A stretch of 64,000 bases of DNA from Chloroflexota bacterium (GTDB lineage Bacteria > Chloroflexota > Dehalococcoidia > FW602-bin16): positions 1 to 64,000 of the forward strand of contig SCTZ01000071.1 of assembly GCA_004297765.1 (NCBI GenBank), in the 5' to 3' direction. Below the pieces are notes generated by a model. That model did not search any database. It saw only the letters and a list, made by a program, of their open reading frames with translations, and was not told the origin of the DNA. The translations under genes and the position numbers were made by a program. How positions within the stretch are numbered: the first letter of the stretch is position 1; every line of letters begins with the position of its first letter. Of this stretch, positions 53,092 to 61,613 are shown piece by piece.

Positions 53092-54632
53092 CAGGACGCG
53101 TGCTGATGGTGCAGGGGACGGCATCCTCTGTCGGCAAAAGCATTCTGGTGAGCGCCCTGTGCCGAATCTTCAAGCAGGATGGGCTTTCCGTCGCGCCCTT
53201 CAAGGCCCAGAACATGGCGCTCAACTCCTTCGTCACACCGGAGGGGGGCGAGATCGGTCGGGCCCAGGCTGTTCAGGCCGACGCCGCCGGACTGGATCCT
53301 TCGGTGGATATGAATCCCGTACTGCTCAAGCCGGAGGCGGACGCGACCTCACAGGTCATCGTCCACGGTCGTCCGTTGTGTACACTCTCCGCCCGCGACT
53401 ACTACCAGAGCAAGCTCGATCTGTGGCCATACGTCGTGCAGTCGCTGGATCGGCTGCGAGCACGTCACGACCTGGTGGTCATCGAAGGGGCGGGCAGCCC
53501 TGCCGAGATCAACCTGAAAGAACGGGACATCGTCAATATGCGCGTGGCTACCTACGCCCAGGCGCCGGTGCTGTTGGCCGGCGACATCGATCGGGGAGGC
53601 ATATTCGCCGCGCTGCTGGGAACCATCGAGCTCCTGGAGCCCGCGGAGCGCGCGCTGATCGGAGGGTTCGTCGTCAACAAGTTCCGCGGCGACGTCACCC
53701 TCCTCCAGCCGGGGCTCGACTTCCTCGAACAACGGACCGGAAAGCCAGTGCTGGGCGTGGTGCCATACCTGCGCGATCTGGGCCTCGCCGAGGAGGACTC
53801 GGTGGCTCTGGATCGCCGTGTGAAGCAAGGGCCATCCCCGGGACTCCTCGATATCGCAGTGGTGCGCCTGCCACACATCTCCAATTTCGACGATTTCGAT
53901 CCCCTGGATCGTGGACCGAGCAGGGTGCGCTACGTCTCGATACGCGAGGAGCTAGGAACTCCAGATCTGCTCATCGTGCCCGGCACCAAGAGTACTATAG
54001 CCGATCTTCATTTCCTGCGGCAGACCGGCCTGGGTGACGCCATCGTGGCGCTGGCTCGACGCAAAGTGCCGGTCCTGGGCATCTGCGGCGGCTACCAGAT
54101 CATCGGACAGCGCATCGAAGACCCGGACGGCGTTGAGTCAGACCAGCGCGCGGCGGAGGGGCTGGGGCTCTTGCCGGTCCGCACGACCTTCGCAGCCGAG
54201 AAGACCACCCACCAGATGACGGGACGTATCCTGGTCAGACAGGGCTGGCTGGGCGAGGCTCACGGCGAGCTAGTGCGAGGCTACGAGATACATATGGGAC
54301 AGAGCCGTCAGGAGGGCGCCGATCCTGCTCTGCAGGTCGAGACGCGCTCAGGGCGCCAGGCCGATCACGAAGATGGAGCGATCGCTTTCGATGGTCGCGT
54401 GGGCGGTACCTACGTTCACGGCCTCTTCCACAACGAGCGAATAACCGCGGCCGTCCAGCGTTACCTGGCGCGCCAGCGTGGGATCTCCATAGACGAGCAC
54501 GCCACGGGTCCCACGCGAGACGAGGCCTACGACCGCCTGGCACAGCACGTCCGCGATAGCTTGAGGATGGACCGGATCTACGCACTGCTGGATTTGGTGC
54601 CGGGACAATGCTCTTTGCCAATCCAGACATAG
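53088..54632 (+). CDS. cobQ: Cobyric acid synthase
   Basis: A 514-residue glutamine-dependent amidotransferase that amidates four carboxylates of adenosylcobyrinic a,c-diamide. The N-terminal synthetase domain has MVQGTASSVGKSILVSALCR (P-loop), FKAQNMALNS and VVIEGAGSPAEINL. The C-terminal glutaminase domain carries the nucleophile Cys in VLGICGGYQIIG and a late His in VGGTYVHGLFHN. ATG 53088 overlaps the upstream stop (ATGA). It is the only corrin-ring-modifying gene in the operon, which otherwise handles adenosylation and tail assembly. Confidence 0.95.
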   Translation: MTGRVLMVQGTASSVGKSILVSALCRIFKQDGLSVAPFKAQNMALNSFVTPEGGEIGRAQAVQADAAGLDPSVDMNPVLLKPEADATSQVIVHGRPLCTLSARDYYQSKLDLWPYVVQSLDRLRARHDLVVIEGAGSPAEINLKERDIVNMRVATYAQAPVLLAGDIDRGGIFAALLGTIELLEPAERALIGGFVVNKFRGDVTLLQPGLDFLEQRTGKPVLGVVPYLRDLGLAEEDSVALDRRVKQGPSPGLLDIAVVRLPHISNFDDFDPLDRGPSRVRYVSIREELGTPDLLIVPGTKSTIADLHFLRQTGLGDAIVALARRKVPVLGICGGYQIIGQRIEDPDGVESDQRAAEGLGLLPVRTTFAAEKTTHQMTGRILVRQGWLGEAHGELVRGYEIHMGQSRQEGADPALQVETRSGRQADHEDGAIAFDGRVGGTYVHGLFHNERITAAVQRYLARQRGISIDEHATGPTRDEAYDRLAQHVRDSLRMDRIYALLDLVPGQCSLPIQT

Positions 54633-54715
54633 AGGAGGCTGCACGCCTCTCCGGGAGTGGACAAGTCCTCACGACAAGGCATAATGGATTTCGGTAGTGG
54701 GAGGATGCGTTCTTC

Positions 54716-54741
54716 CCCTCTCCCTTCGCGAAGGGAGAGGG
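54716..54741. repeat. Perfect 26-bp palindrome between cobQ and cobU
   Basis: CCCTCTCCCTTCGCGAAGGG followed by AGAGGG is its own reverse complement over 26 bases. It may act as an RNA hairpin after cobQ or be an interspersed repeat of the CCCTCTCCC type. Confidence 0.85.
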
Positions 54742-54794
54742 AATGGTTCGTCAGCCAGCGCCGCGTCGTCGATATGGACGAAAGGATACCTCCT

Positions 54795-54832
54795 ATCGGA
54801 CCGATCGAACCGATCGGACCGATCAGTCCGAT
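54795..54832. repeat. Second GATCGGACC-type repeat cluster
   Basis: ATCGGACCGATCGAACCGAT and further 9-base units, matching the cluster at 3471-3510. It lies 36-73 bases upstream of cobU. Confidence 0.8.
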
Positions 54833-54867
54833 AAGACGCGCACCTGTCAGCTCATCAGTCACGCACC

Positions 54868-55458
54868 ATGAGGACAAAGGCTATGAACAACCCCAACAAG
54901 AAGCTCATACTGCTTCTGGGCGGCGCGCGAAGCGGCAAGAGCGCGCTGGCCGAGGAGATTGGGCGGGCCAAGGGCGAAGGCGTGGTGGTAGTGGCGACTA
55001 GCACCGCTGACGACGACGAAATGCGCGCTCGCATCGCGGCACATCGCGCACAGCGACCCGTCTCATGGCACGTGGTCGAGGAGCCGATCCACCTGAGCAC
55101 GGCTCTCACCAGGCATCTGGATAGCGCGAGGCTGGTAATCGTAGATTGTCTGACCATCTGGACGTCGAACATCCTGCTGGCCGAGGAGACCGCAGGCGCC
55201 GCCGCAGCGGAGGAACGGGCGCGGTCTGAGATCGGAGCACTGCTGCGGGCATACGAGGAAAGCCAGTCCTCGTTCGTACTGATCTCTAATGAGGTAGGCA
55301 TGGGACTTGTCCCGCCTTACCCGCTGGGTCGAGCCTATCGAGACCTTCTCGGTAGAATCAACCAGATCGTGGCCGCCCGAGCCGACGAGGTGTACCTGGT
55401 CGTGGCCGGGCTCCCCGTCGAGTTGAAACGACTCTGTCCGAACTGGTTTCCCCGATGA
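54868..55458 (+). CDS. cobU: Adenosylcobinamide kinase / cobinamide-phosphate guanylyltransferase
   Basis: A 196-residue bifunctional enzyme that phosphorylates adenosylcobinamide and then transfers GMP to give adenosylcobinamide-GDP, the CobS substrate. It shows [18 protein letters not shown] (P-loop), [20 protein letters not shown] with the guanylylated-His region [29 protein letters not shown] and [10 protein letters not shown]. The start is ATG 54868 or ATG 54883; the second has the better upstream AGG. The stop overlaps the next gene by 4 bases. Confidence 0.95.
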   Translation: MRTKAMNNPNKKLILLLGGARSGKSALAEEIGRAKGEGVVVVATSTADDDEMRARIAAHRAQRPVSWHVVEEPIHLSTALTRHLDSARLVIVDCLTIWTSNILLAEETAGAAAAEERARSEIGALLRAYEESQSSFVLISNEVGMGLVPPYPLGRAYRDLLGRINQIVAARADEVYLVVAGLPVELKRLCPNWFPR

Positions 55459-56381
55459 GCGAGCAGAATACCCGCGCCACCGCGGGCCCATCGAGCAAAG
55501 CAGCGACATATCGTGGTGCCGTCCGGATGCCCGCCACGTGCGGCGAGCTGGCCCAGGGTGCGCTGGGAGGGGTTCACTTCCACGTGTCCTGTCCCGTGGA
55601 CATGTATGCGACAATCGAGGTGGAGCTGGATCCGCGACTGGAGGACATCACGGCCGACGCCGGGCACGCAAAAGCCAGAGCGGCCTGCGAGGCCGCCCTG
55701 GCTGATATAGGAGGGAAGCACCTAGGTGGCAAGCTGACAATTCGGTCACCCATACCCCGGGCCAAGGGGATGGGCAGCAGCACCGCGGACGTCGCGGGAG
55801 CCATCTACGCCGTGGGACAAGCCCTCGGGATCGTGCTTCCGCCGCGGCGTGTCGCCGAGCTCGCCCTGGAGATCGAACCGACCGATGGATCGATTTTCCC
55901 CGACGTGGTAGTTTTTGACCACCGCCAGGGTCTGATTCTTGAAGCCCTCGGACCTCCCCCGCCCCTCGGGATCCTCTGCCTGGACTTCGGCGGGGAAGTT
56001 GACACCGTGGAATTCAATTGTACCGATCGTTCGGCCGCCCTGCGGGAAACCGAGCCCGCCACCCGGCGCGCGCTAGAGTTCATCAAGGATGGCTTCGCGC
56101 TTCAGCGTCCGGACCTGATCGGGGCCGGAGCCACGCTCAGCGCAGAGGCCAATCAGTGTATTCTGTTCAAGCCGGCGTTTGATTCCGTTGGTCGTTTCGC
56201 CGAAGATATCGGAGCCCTGGGAGTCGTCGCGGCTCACAGCGGCTCTATCCTCGGCATCCTATTCGATCCGGGTCGGTGCGACGGTCGCCAACTAAAGGTC
56301 CTTGCACACCGGACACTACCGACCCTCCGCGTCTCGTACCTTCACAGGATTACCGGAGGTGGGGCGCGCCCACTCCTGTAA
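55455..56381 (+). CDS. GHMP-family L-threonine kinase (PduX-like)
   Basis: A 308-residue GHMP kinase. The N-terminal motif [15 protein letters not shown] is typical of PduX-type threonine kinases, and the ATP loop is [20 protein letters not shown]. PduX makes L-threonine O-3-phosphate, the substrate of the threonine-phosphate decarboxylase encoded four genes upstream, so the two would supply the aminopropanol arm. The first 25 residues are variable. Its start overlaps the cobU stop (ATGA), and it is the last gene of the operon. Confidence 0.87.
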   Translation: MSEQNTRATAGPSSKAATYRGAVRMPATCGELAQGALGGVHFHVSCPVDMYATIEVELDPRLEDITADAGHAKARAACEAALADIGGKHLGGKLTIRSPIPRAKGMGSSTADVAGAIYAVGQALGIVLPPRRVAELALEIEPTDGSIFPDVVVFDHRQGLILEALGPPPPLGILCLDFGGEVDTVEFNCTDRSAALRETEPATRRALEFIKDGFALQRPDLIGAGATLSAEANQCILFKPAFDSVGRFAEDIGALGVVAAHSGSILGILFDPGRCDGRQLKVLAHRTLPTLRVSYLHRITGGGARPLL

Positions 56382-56479
56382 TCCCGGAAATCCCGGAACT
56401 GCTCCCCGGTAAGGTGCCCGATCGCCCCACTACAATCCGCTGCCCCAACATCCCCTGGACGATCGGGCACTCTCCCGGA

Positions 56480-56950
56480 TTACGCGGCGACGACCTTCCC
56501 CACCTCAGCGCTCTTGGTAGCGTTCAGGACGAGGACGGGCACCGATGATTCTTTCAGTACTGCCGAGGATACGCTGCCATGGATAAGTCTATCCAGACCC
56601 TTCCGCCCGTGGCTCGCCATGGCGACCAAATCGACGCCATGAGTAGCGGCCGACTCCAGAATCTCCTTGACGGGCTTACCGAACCGAACCTCAGTCGTGA
56701 CCTTGATGCCGCGATGACGCAGCGAGGCACCCGTGCGGCGTAGGTAGTGGCTGAAATGGGTCTCCAGGCTGACGCGCTGCTCCCAGACGGGAATCAGGCG
56801 TCCAGTCTCGGCCAGAACGTCGTGCTCCACCGGCGCGGCGACACGCAGCAGAACGACTTCGGCTGGCGGCGTGGACAGCTCTTCGACGAACTTGATAACG
56901 GTCTCGGCGGTTTCCGAGCCGTCTAGCGGAACGAGAATCTTGCTGTACAT
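56480..56950 (-). CDS. Universal stress protein (UspA family)
   Basis: A 156-residue single-domain USP. It begins MYSKILVPLDGSETAETVIK. It keeps the ATP-binding pattern in VDLVAMASHGRKGLDRLIHG followed by SVSSAVLKESSVPVLVL (G-2x-G-9x-G-S), so it should bind ATP. I use ATG 56950, with GGAGGGGG about 10 bases upstream. A perfect 17-base palindrome (56968-56984) lies just upstream and may be its operator. Confidence 0.92.
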   Translation of the reverse strand: MYSKILVPLDGSETAETVIKFVEELSTPPAEVVLLRVAAPVEHDVLAETGRLIPVWEQRVSLETHFSHYLRRTGASLRHRGIKVTTEVRFGKPVKEILESAATHGVDLVAMASHGRKGLDRLIHGSVSSAVLKESSVPVLVLNATKSAEVGKVVAA

Positions 56951-56967
56951 CTTCAGTACCCCCTCCA

Positions 56968-56984
56968 TGATCAATCATTGATCA
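56968..56984. promoter_or_regulatory. Palindromic operator candidate upstream of the USP gene
   Basis: TGATCAATCATTGATCA is a perfect palindrome with a single central base, ending 18 bases before the USP ATG. Half-sites are ATCAA/TTGAT but are arranged inside out relative to an FNR box. Confidence 0.5.
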
Positions 56985-57031
56985 ACCGTAGAGTCTGAAA
57001 TTGTTCCCTGGCCCAGGGTTACTCCACGGGA

Positions 57032-57307
57032 CTAGCTGGCCCTGGCGAGATCCCAGTCTTTGACATGTTGCTCGTCTCGCTGCGGTCGCGCGCCGACCGG
57101 CTCTCGCACGAGGGACACGTCTTCCAGGTAGACCGGCCCGCCGCAGCGATTACAGCGGAGCGGCTGTCCTGGTCTGGGCACCAGGCCTCGGAATGTGGAC
57201 GCCGGCTTGAACAACCTTGCCCTGATGGGTTCGTCGGGGCTACCGATCAACTCTCCCGAGATATGGCCGCAGTGGTAGCATTTCACATCCGCCCGCACCT
57301 TCATCAT
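57032..57307 (-). CDS. Zinc-ribbon protein, unknown function
   Basis: A 91-residue protein with one predicted zinc ribbon: KCYHCGHISGELIG near the N-terminus and LRCNRCGGPVYLEDVSLV about 40 residues later. The rest is basic and flexible. ATG 57307 (ATGATGAAG) has GGAGGG about 8 bases upstream. It has its own strong promoter 200 bases upstream and a long leader. I do not recognise a family beyond the zinc ribbon. Confidence 0.75.
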   Translation of the reverse strand: MMKVRADVKCYHCGHISGELIGSPDEPIRARLFKPASTFRGLVPRPGQPLRCNRCGGPVYLEDVSLVREPVGARPQRDEQHVKDWDLARAS

Positions 57308-57499
57308 CTCTGTACCCTCCTGAACGATTGGACCTCAGTCCACGAAGAGTCGGATTCTGAGCACGCCCGCCTGGTGCTGGTTGGGTATGTTCGGCTACGG
57401 CAACTGGCCGTCACTCGAACAGTAGCTGTACGGGATCGCCTCGGCTCTCCCGGGCTCCGGTCGTCTCGGGCTCCTTTTCGGGAGCCCACCCTTGTCTCC
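57308..57499 (-). other. Long GC-rich leader of the zinc-ribbon gene
   Basis: About 190 bases of untranslated RNA between the promoter and the ATG. Near its 5' end GGGCTCC pairs with GGAGCCC (6-base loop), followed by more GC-rich pairing segments such as CCGGAGCCCGGG. It does not match a riboswitch that I can identify. Confidence 0.5.
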
Positions 57500-57505
57500 T
57501 AGGAA

Positions 57506-57534
57506 CATAATAGCACAGGTTCCAGCGTCTGTCA
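57506..57534 (-). promoter_or_regulatory. Strong sigma-70 promoter upstream of the zinc-ribbon gene
   Basis: Perfect TTGACA, 17-base spacer, TATTAT on the minus strand. Immediately upstream of the -35 is a 10-bp inverted repeat, TATGGCGTTT...AAACGCCATA (57547-57584). Confidence 0.75.
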
Positions 57535-58204
57535 ATACTTCTGTGATATGGCGTTTGCAGCACGCGCGTTTGGGAAACGCCATAACCATACTGGATACAG
57601 TTGCTCCGATTTACTGATGTCTTGAGCGAGCCTCTCCCCATAAGCGGCGTCAGCTCGCGCCAAACGCATCAGCCATGCTGCCTCCAGATCCTCATCTTCG
57701 ATGCAGCTCGTCCATCCCGTGTTCACTACCCTGCGCAGCCATCACACAACTCGCCACACGGAACACTATTCCGTATTCCACACGACCATCGCAAGCTTCG
57801 CTACACGGAACACCATTCCGTATCCCCCAGTTGACTGAGTATCTGATCCCTCGGCATGCCATCGGACGATCCGATGCGTTCGGCTGCCCCCATTCTAGAA
57901 GATCGTCCCTGGACCAACTGATAACTAGGGGGTCCGTCTGCGACAATAATTCCCGGTACTTCCAGATCCGTACAGCGATCGAAAGGCCGTACGTGCATAC
58001 AATGGGTAGGTTTGTCCCATGCTCGATCGTTGCGGGTTACGCTGTAACTGAACCGAATGGGGCGAGGACACCCGCGCTCCCCGGGGATGATTCGGTACCG
58101 AGAACGTCCGGCGGCGGGTTTTCGCAGAAGGTCAGGGGCCGAAGCAATACGTCATAATCCAGTGTACAGCACAGCGTGGTTCGCAAACAGAGGACGTGGA
58201 GGGC
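57535..58204. other. 670-base spacer with repeats and no clear gene
   Basis: It contains the inverted repeat 57547-57584 and two copies of CGGAACAC(T/C)ATTCCG. A minus-strand ORF of 64 codons (57532-57726; DLEAAWLMRLARADAAYGER) reads smoothly but has no ribosome site or recognised family, so I do not call it. Confidence 0.6.
57756..57826. repeat. Twin palindromic repeats ACACGGAACAC(T/C)ATTCCGTAT
   Basis: Two direct copies (57756-57779 and 57803-57826), 47 bases apart. Each contains the palindrome CGGAA-N5-TTCCG. This is the look of paired operator sites. Confidence 0.7.
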
Positions 58205-58840
58205 TCACTCGTCCGCGGGCGTTACGATGAAGGAGCAGTACCCCTCACCCTGCTGAAGACAATTCACCTTCTCCACGCGGGCCGCCAACAGGCGCGCCAT
58301 CATCTGAACATCCGCGGAGCAGATCTGCGGATATTCCCTGGGGATGCATCCGTACGGGCAATTGTACCCCCTGAGCACGAAGGTCCCAGCCTGCTCCTCG
58401 TGCTCCAGAAGCGTGCCAAGTTCGTTGAGAACACCTGCCAGCAGCGTGACTCGCTGCCCCAGAGGCTTTCCCTCGAAGGTATGATTGTGACGCTCGGACA
58501 TGCGCATTGCCGCCCGATCGAACAGCGTGGCGATCTTCTCGTGGCCGTCTTCCTCGGCCATCTCCCGCAACAGACCACGCAGGAGAAGATCATACTGCTT
58601 GGGGAAGAGGTCATCACCGGCTCCAGTCAGCGAGTAGGCAAAGCAGGGCTTGTAGCGACCGCGCCGCAGCGGCTCTTGGCCGATTAACCCGTCCCGCTCC
58701 AGTACAGCCAGTTGCTGCCGAATAGCGTTGGCGCTCAAGCCGAGGCTTTCGCTCAGATCGTCGACGGTGCAGAGACGCCTCTTGCGCAACAACTGCAGGA
58801 TCTGGCCACGCGTCGATCGGAAGAAGCGCTCGTCGTACAT
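58205..58840 (-). CDS. SufR-like HTH regulator with C-terminal cysteine cluster
   Basis: A 211-residue regulator of the COG2345 type. The N-terminal winged helix is STRGQILQLLRKRRLCTVDD followed by LGLSANAIRQQLAVLERDGL. The middle is a helical dimerisation part. The C-terminus carries GYNCPYGCIPREYPQIC and VNCLQQGEGYC, five cysteines placed as in Fe-S sensing SufR-type repressors. I therefore infer an Fe-S or redox sensor. ATG 58840 has GGAGGCG upstream; the track ORF back to 59107 is leader. No suf genes lie nearby. A long palindrome (59103-59136) beside the promoter may be its own binding site. Confidence 0.8.
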   Translation of the reverse strand: MYDERFFRSTRGQILQLLRKRRLCTVDDLSESLGLSANAIRQQLAVLERDGLIGQEPLRRGRYKPCFAYSLTGAGDDLFPKQYDLLLRGLLREMAEEDGHEKIATLFDRAAMRMSERHNHTFEGKPLGQRVTLLAGVLNELGTLLEHEEQAGTFVLRGYNCPYGCIPREYPQICSADVQMMARLLAARVEKVNCLQQGEGYCSFIVTPADE

Positions 58841-59204
58841 GGTCGGTCCGCCTCCGACTGAAGCAGGGTCGGTGATCGGCTCGTGAACGAGCAGATTCAC
58901 CGCCAGGACAAACAAGAACCGTGGGAACATATCCCAGTCCCCGCCGCCGCGGCAGGCGGAGACCAGAGGGGCGCCGACGCCAGGTCGAGAACAAGGGACC
59001 GGAGACGCTACCAGGAAGGTGTACCCTTGTTTGCACGGAAGGAATGGCGGCGAGTATCCGCCCACCGGTTCGCAGGTTATTATAACACGCTTGCGGCCCA
59101 AATGCACCTAGCACAGTTAATACTGTGTGAGGTGCAAGAACCTTGCGTATGGCACGCCGCCCAGAGGACCAATACGGACCGCTGTCCCAAAGAGGACGCC
59201 GACG
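58841..59204. other. Leader and promoter region of the SufR-like gene
   Basis: 364 bases with no separate gene. A TATAAT box on the minus strand at 59079-59084 implies a leader of about 230 bases, and the palindrome lies immediately upstream of it. Confidence 0.5.
59103..59136. promoter_or_regulatory. 34-bp palindrome at the SufR-like promoter
   Basis: TGCACCTAGCACAGT, TAAT, ACTGTGTGAGGTGCA: 15-base arms with two mismatched positions. It is centred about 47 bases upstream of the start predicted from TATAAT at 59079-59084. Confidence 0.7.
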
Positions 59205-59678
59205 TTACCTCCCTGGTGGCGCCTCGCCCATCGTGCGAGTCCAGGCTGTCTCCATGACTTTGCGAGCCATATATGTGGCCAACGTCAGACCTGCGCTGAC
59301 CATGATCCCCCACATCAGGCGCTTCATGAGCCCTTCGCTCCGCGTCGGTTCATGATGCTCCTCGTGCATCACCGCCTGACCTCCCAGACGAATCACTTTC
59401 CTGTTCGTGTCCTCGACGAGCGAGCCATGCTGCGCGGCGCCAAAGGGCCACACCCCACCACCCGGACCGTGCGAGCGCGTCCACAGGCTATAGAAAAGCA
59501 CTCCCAACCCTCCCAGCGCCGCGACACTCAACCCCAGGAACGCAAAGGGATGCCGTTTCGCCTGCTTTCTCACGTCGGTGGCCTCCGTCAGCCGATTCTC
59601 GAGCTCGGCGAGGACGTGGCTCGTGTCTTCACGCAGCCGTCTCAGGTCGCGCTCGAGCTCCCCCGATGTCTCACCCAT
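59205..59678 (-). CDS. Membrane protein with DUF3618-like N-terminus
   Basis: A 157-residue protein. Residues 1-35 are a charged amphipathic helix (ELERDLRRLREDTSHVLAEL) like DUF3618. A membrane helix follows (FAFLGLSVAALGGLGVLFYSL), and a weaker hydrophobic segment (LMWGIMVSAGLTLATYMA) lies near the C-terminus. It overlaps the upstream holin-X-like gene by 37 bases. Such pairs are common in high-GC bacteria and are thought to sit in the cell envelope; the function is not established. Confidence 0.7.
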   Translation of the reverse strand: MGETSGELERDLRRLREDTSHVLAELENRLTEATDVRKQAKRHPFAFLGLSVAALGGLGVLFYSLWTRSHGPGGGVWPFGAAQHGSLVEDTNRKVIRLGGQAVMHEEHHEPTRSEGLMKRLMWGIMVSAGLTLATYMARKVMETAWTRTMGEAPPGR

Positions 59679-60043
59679 TCCATATTCTCCTTCACACTCT
59701 CCCGTGTCCGCGCCAGAGGATTCGTCACGATGCTATTCTTGCCACTCCATGCCAAAATGGACCCAACGATGCCCAGGATGATCGCGACGACAATCGCCGA
59801 TAGCCACCCCGGGATCAGCAGAGCCAGAGCAAAGATAGCCGCGACCACGAGAACGATCCAGGTCGTCAGCAGCAGCAGCGCGGCAACGACGAGGAGCTTG
59901 GCTCCCGAGATCGTCTGGAAGAGATTCTCTCGCGCCTCCACCCGCCCCAACTCGATCTGCTTCTCGACCAGCTCAGACACGTCATTGACCAGCCTTCCGA
60001 CCAGGTCAACCATGCTCAGTCCACGTAACTTGCCCTCTTGCAT
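59642..60043 (-). CDS. Holin-X family small membrane protein
   Basis: A 133-residue protein like the actinobacterial 'putative holin-X' (PF07332) family. It has an amphipathic N-terminal helix (LVNDVSELVEKQIELGRVEA) and then two membrane helices (LLVVAALLLLTTWIVLVVAAI and LSAIVVAIILGIVGSILAW). Despite the name, chromosomal members are not phage lysis proteins as far as is known. I use ATG 60043, with AGAGGG upstream; the track extension to 60265 is not supported. It is cotranscribed with the DUF3618-like gene. Confidence 0.78.
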   Translation of the reverse strand: MQEGKLRGLSMVDLVGRLVNDVSELVEKQIELGRVEARENLFQTISGAKLLVVAALLLLTTWIVLVVAAIFALALLIPGWLSAIVVAIILGIVGSILAWSGKNSIVTNPLARTRESVKENMEWVRHRGSSSAT

Positions 60044-60211
60044 ACCCAGCACCCTCTTCCGCTCGGAAAGCTTCTCATCACGTGGCGGCAGGATATTCCG
60101 CCGTGCGGCTTCCCGCCGGGTATCATGACTCAGCCATTCACAACACTGGTGCAACCCCTGTGCCACGCGGAGTCTACTCGTCTGTCGCAGCCAAGCTGAC
60201 GGAACCCGCGT

Positions 60212-60240
60212 TTGACACCCGTCGCCCACCCTGCTATAAG
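60212..60240 (+). promoter_or_regulatory. Promoter of tyrS
   Basis: Perfect TTGACA, 17-base spacer, TATAAG, about 30 bases before the ATG. Confidence 0.75.
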
Positions 60241-60270
60241 TACCTTCGTCGATGATAGATCGCAAAGACG

Positions 60271-61533
60271 ATGAAATGTATCATGAAGTCTGAAATCGCA
60301 CCAACGGATCCCGCGCCCAACAACGAAGTGATCGCCAATCTACTTACACGCGGTGTCTCCGATATCATCCCCCGCGAGCTGGTGGAGCGCCGCCTACGAC
60401 GCGGCGATAGGCTCCGCATTTACTTCGGCGTCGATCCGACCAGCCCAGTGATCCACATCGGGCACACGGTCTGTCTACGCAAGCTGCGCGCCTTTCAGGA
60501 TGCCGGCCACGAGGTGATCCTGTTGATCGGCGACTTCACTGGACGCATCGGCGACCCCACCGATCGCAGCGCCACACGTGTCCAGCTGACCCATGAGCAG
60601 GTCCTGCAAAACGCGCGCACTTACAAAGAGCAGGCGGCCAAGATCCTGGACTTTGACTCTCCCACCAACCCGGTCGTGGTGCGCTTCAACGGGGAGTGGC
60701 TGGACAAGCTGACCTTCCGCGAGGTCCTGGAACTGGCGTCCGTCTTCACTGTGCAACAGATGGCCGAGCGCGACATGTACCAGCGCCGACTCGCCGAGAA
60801 CAAACCCATCGGACTACATGAGTTCCTCTACCCGCTCATGCAGGGCTACGACAGTGTGGCCCTGGAAACGGACGGCGAGATCGGCGGTACCGATCAAACC
60901 TTTAACATGCTGGCCGGACGGACCTTGCTGCAGGTCCTGAAGGGCAAGGAGAAGTTCGTCATCACGATGCCTCTGCTGGAGGGCACCGACGGCCGCAAGA
61001 TGAGCAAGAGCTTCGGAAACGTGATTGGCGTCAGCGATCCCCCCTCCGATATGTACGGGCGTGTTATGTCGCTCAAGGACGAGCTCATCATCAAGTACTT
61101 CGAGCTGTGCACCAACGTGCCAGACGCCGAGATCGCCGCCATGCGGGCACAACTGGAAGCAGGCGTCAACCCCATGCTCCTCAAGAAGCGACTGGCCCGC
61201 CAGATCGTGACAGAGTTCCACAGCGCAGAGGACGCCGCGGCCGCCGAGCGCGATTTCGAGCGCGTGGTACAGGCCCGTGAGGTACCGGAGGAGATCCCGG
61301 AGGTACGGCTAGACAGCCTGCGCGACCTGACCATGGTCGACCTCGTGCTGGCGTGCGCTCTGGCCCCGAGCCGAAGCGCGGCCCGTCGACTGGTGGAACA
61401 AGGAGGCGTGGAGATCGACGGCACGCGCATCACCGATCCTCGAGCGCCCGCGCAGGTCCGCAATGGCTCCATCGTGCGCGGCGGCAAGCGCAAGTATGTG
61501 CGCATCTCCATACCAGCCAACCTGACGGTTTGA
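60271..61533 (+). CDS. tyrS: Tyrosyl-tRNA synthetase
   Basis: A 420-residue class I synthetase that charges tRNA-Tyr. HIGH lies in SPVIHIGHTVCLRKL, and KMSKS in EGTDGRKMSKSFGNVIGV. GGTDQTFNMLAGR is part of the tyrosine site. The C-terminal 70 residues form an S4 RNA-binding domain (SRSAARRLVEQGGVEIDGTR). The KMSKS form places it in the TyrS type more common outside the E. coli tyrS group (TyrZ-like). The start is ATG 60271; an alternative ATG lies at 60283. Confidence 0.95.
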   Translation: MKCIMKSEIAPTDPAPNNEVIANLLTRGVSDIIPRELVERRLRRGDRLRIYFGVDPTSPVIHIGHTVCLRKLRAFQDAGHEVILLIGDFTGRIGDPTDRSATRVQLTHEQVLQNARTYKEQAAKILDFDSPTNPVVVRFNGEWLDKLTFREVLELASVFTVQQMAERDMYQRRLAENKPIGLHEFLYPLMQGYDSVALETDGEIGGTDQTFNMLAGRTLLQVLKGKEKFVITMPLLEGTDGRKMSKSFGNVIGVSDPPSDMYGRVMSLKDELIIKYFELCTNVPDAEIAAMRAQLEAGVNPMLLKKRLARQIVTEFHSAEDAAAAERDFERVVQAREVPEEIPEVRLDSLRDLTMVDLVLACALAPSRSAARRLVEQGGVEIDGTRITDPRAPAQVRNGSIVRGGKRKYVRISIPANLTV

Positions 61534-61613
61534 CAGGGCTGGAGGGCCAGGGCTACACTTTAGAGTGGATAGCGCATTCAAAGCTGCTCCAGGTCCAGAA
61601 TGGAGGCGCGGGG

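Noticed and set aside
56968-56984. FNR/CRP-type site
   Set aside because: The half-sites are in the opposite order (ATCAA...TTGAT) to the FNR consensus, so I report only a palindrome.
57532-57726. 64-codon minus-strand ORF (LEAAWLMRLARADAAYGERL)
   Set aside because: The composition is plausible, but it has no ribosome site and overlaps the promoter and inverted repeat; evidence is too weak to call.
57675-58157. 160-codon plus-strand ORF
   Set aside because: It has no ribosome site, no family content and crosses the twin operator repeats.
59127-60128. 333-codon plus-strand ORF
   Set aside because: It is antisense to the DUF3618-like and holin-X-like genes, is rich in Arg/Ser/Thr as expected for a shadow frame, and has no family content.
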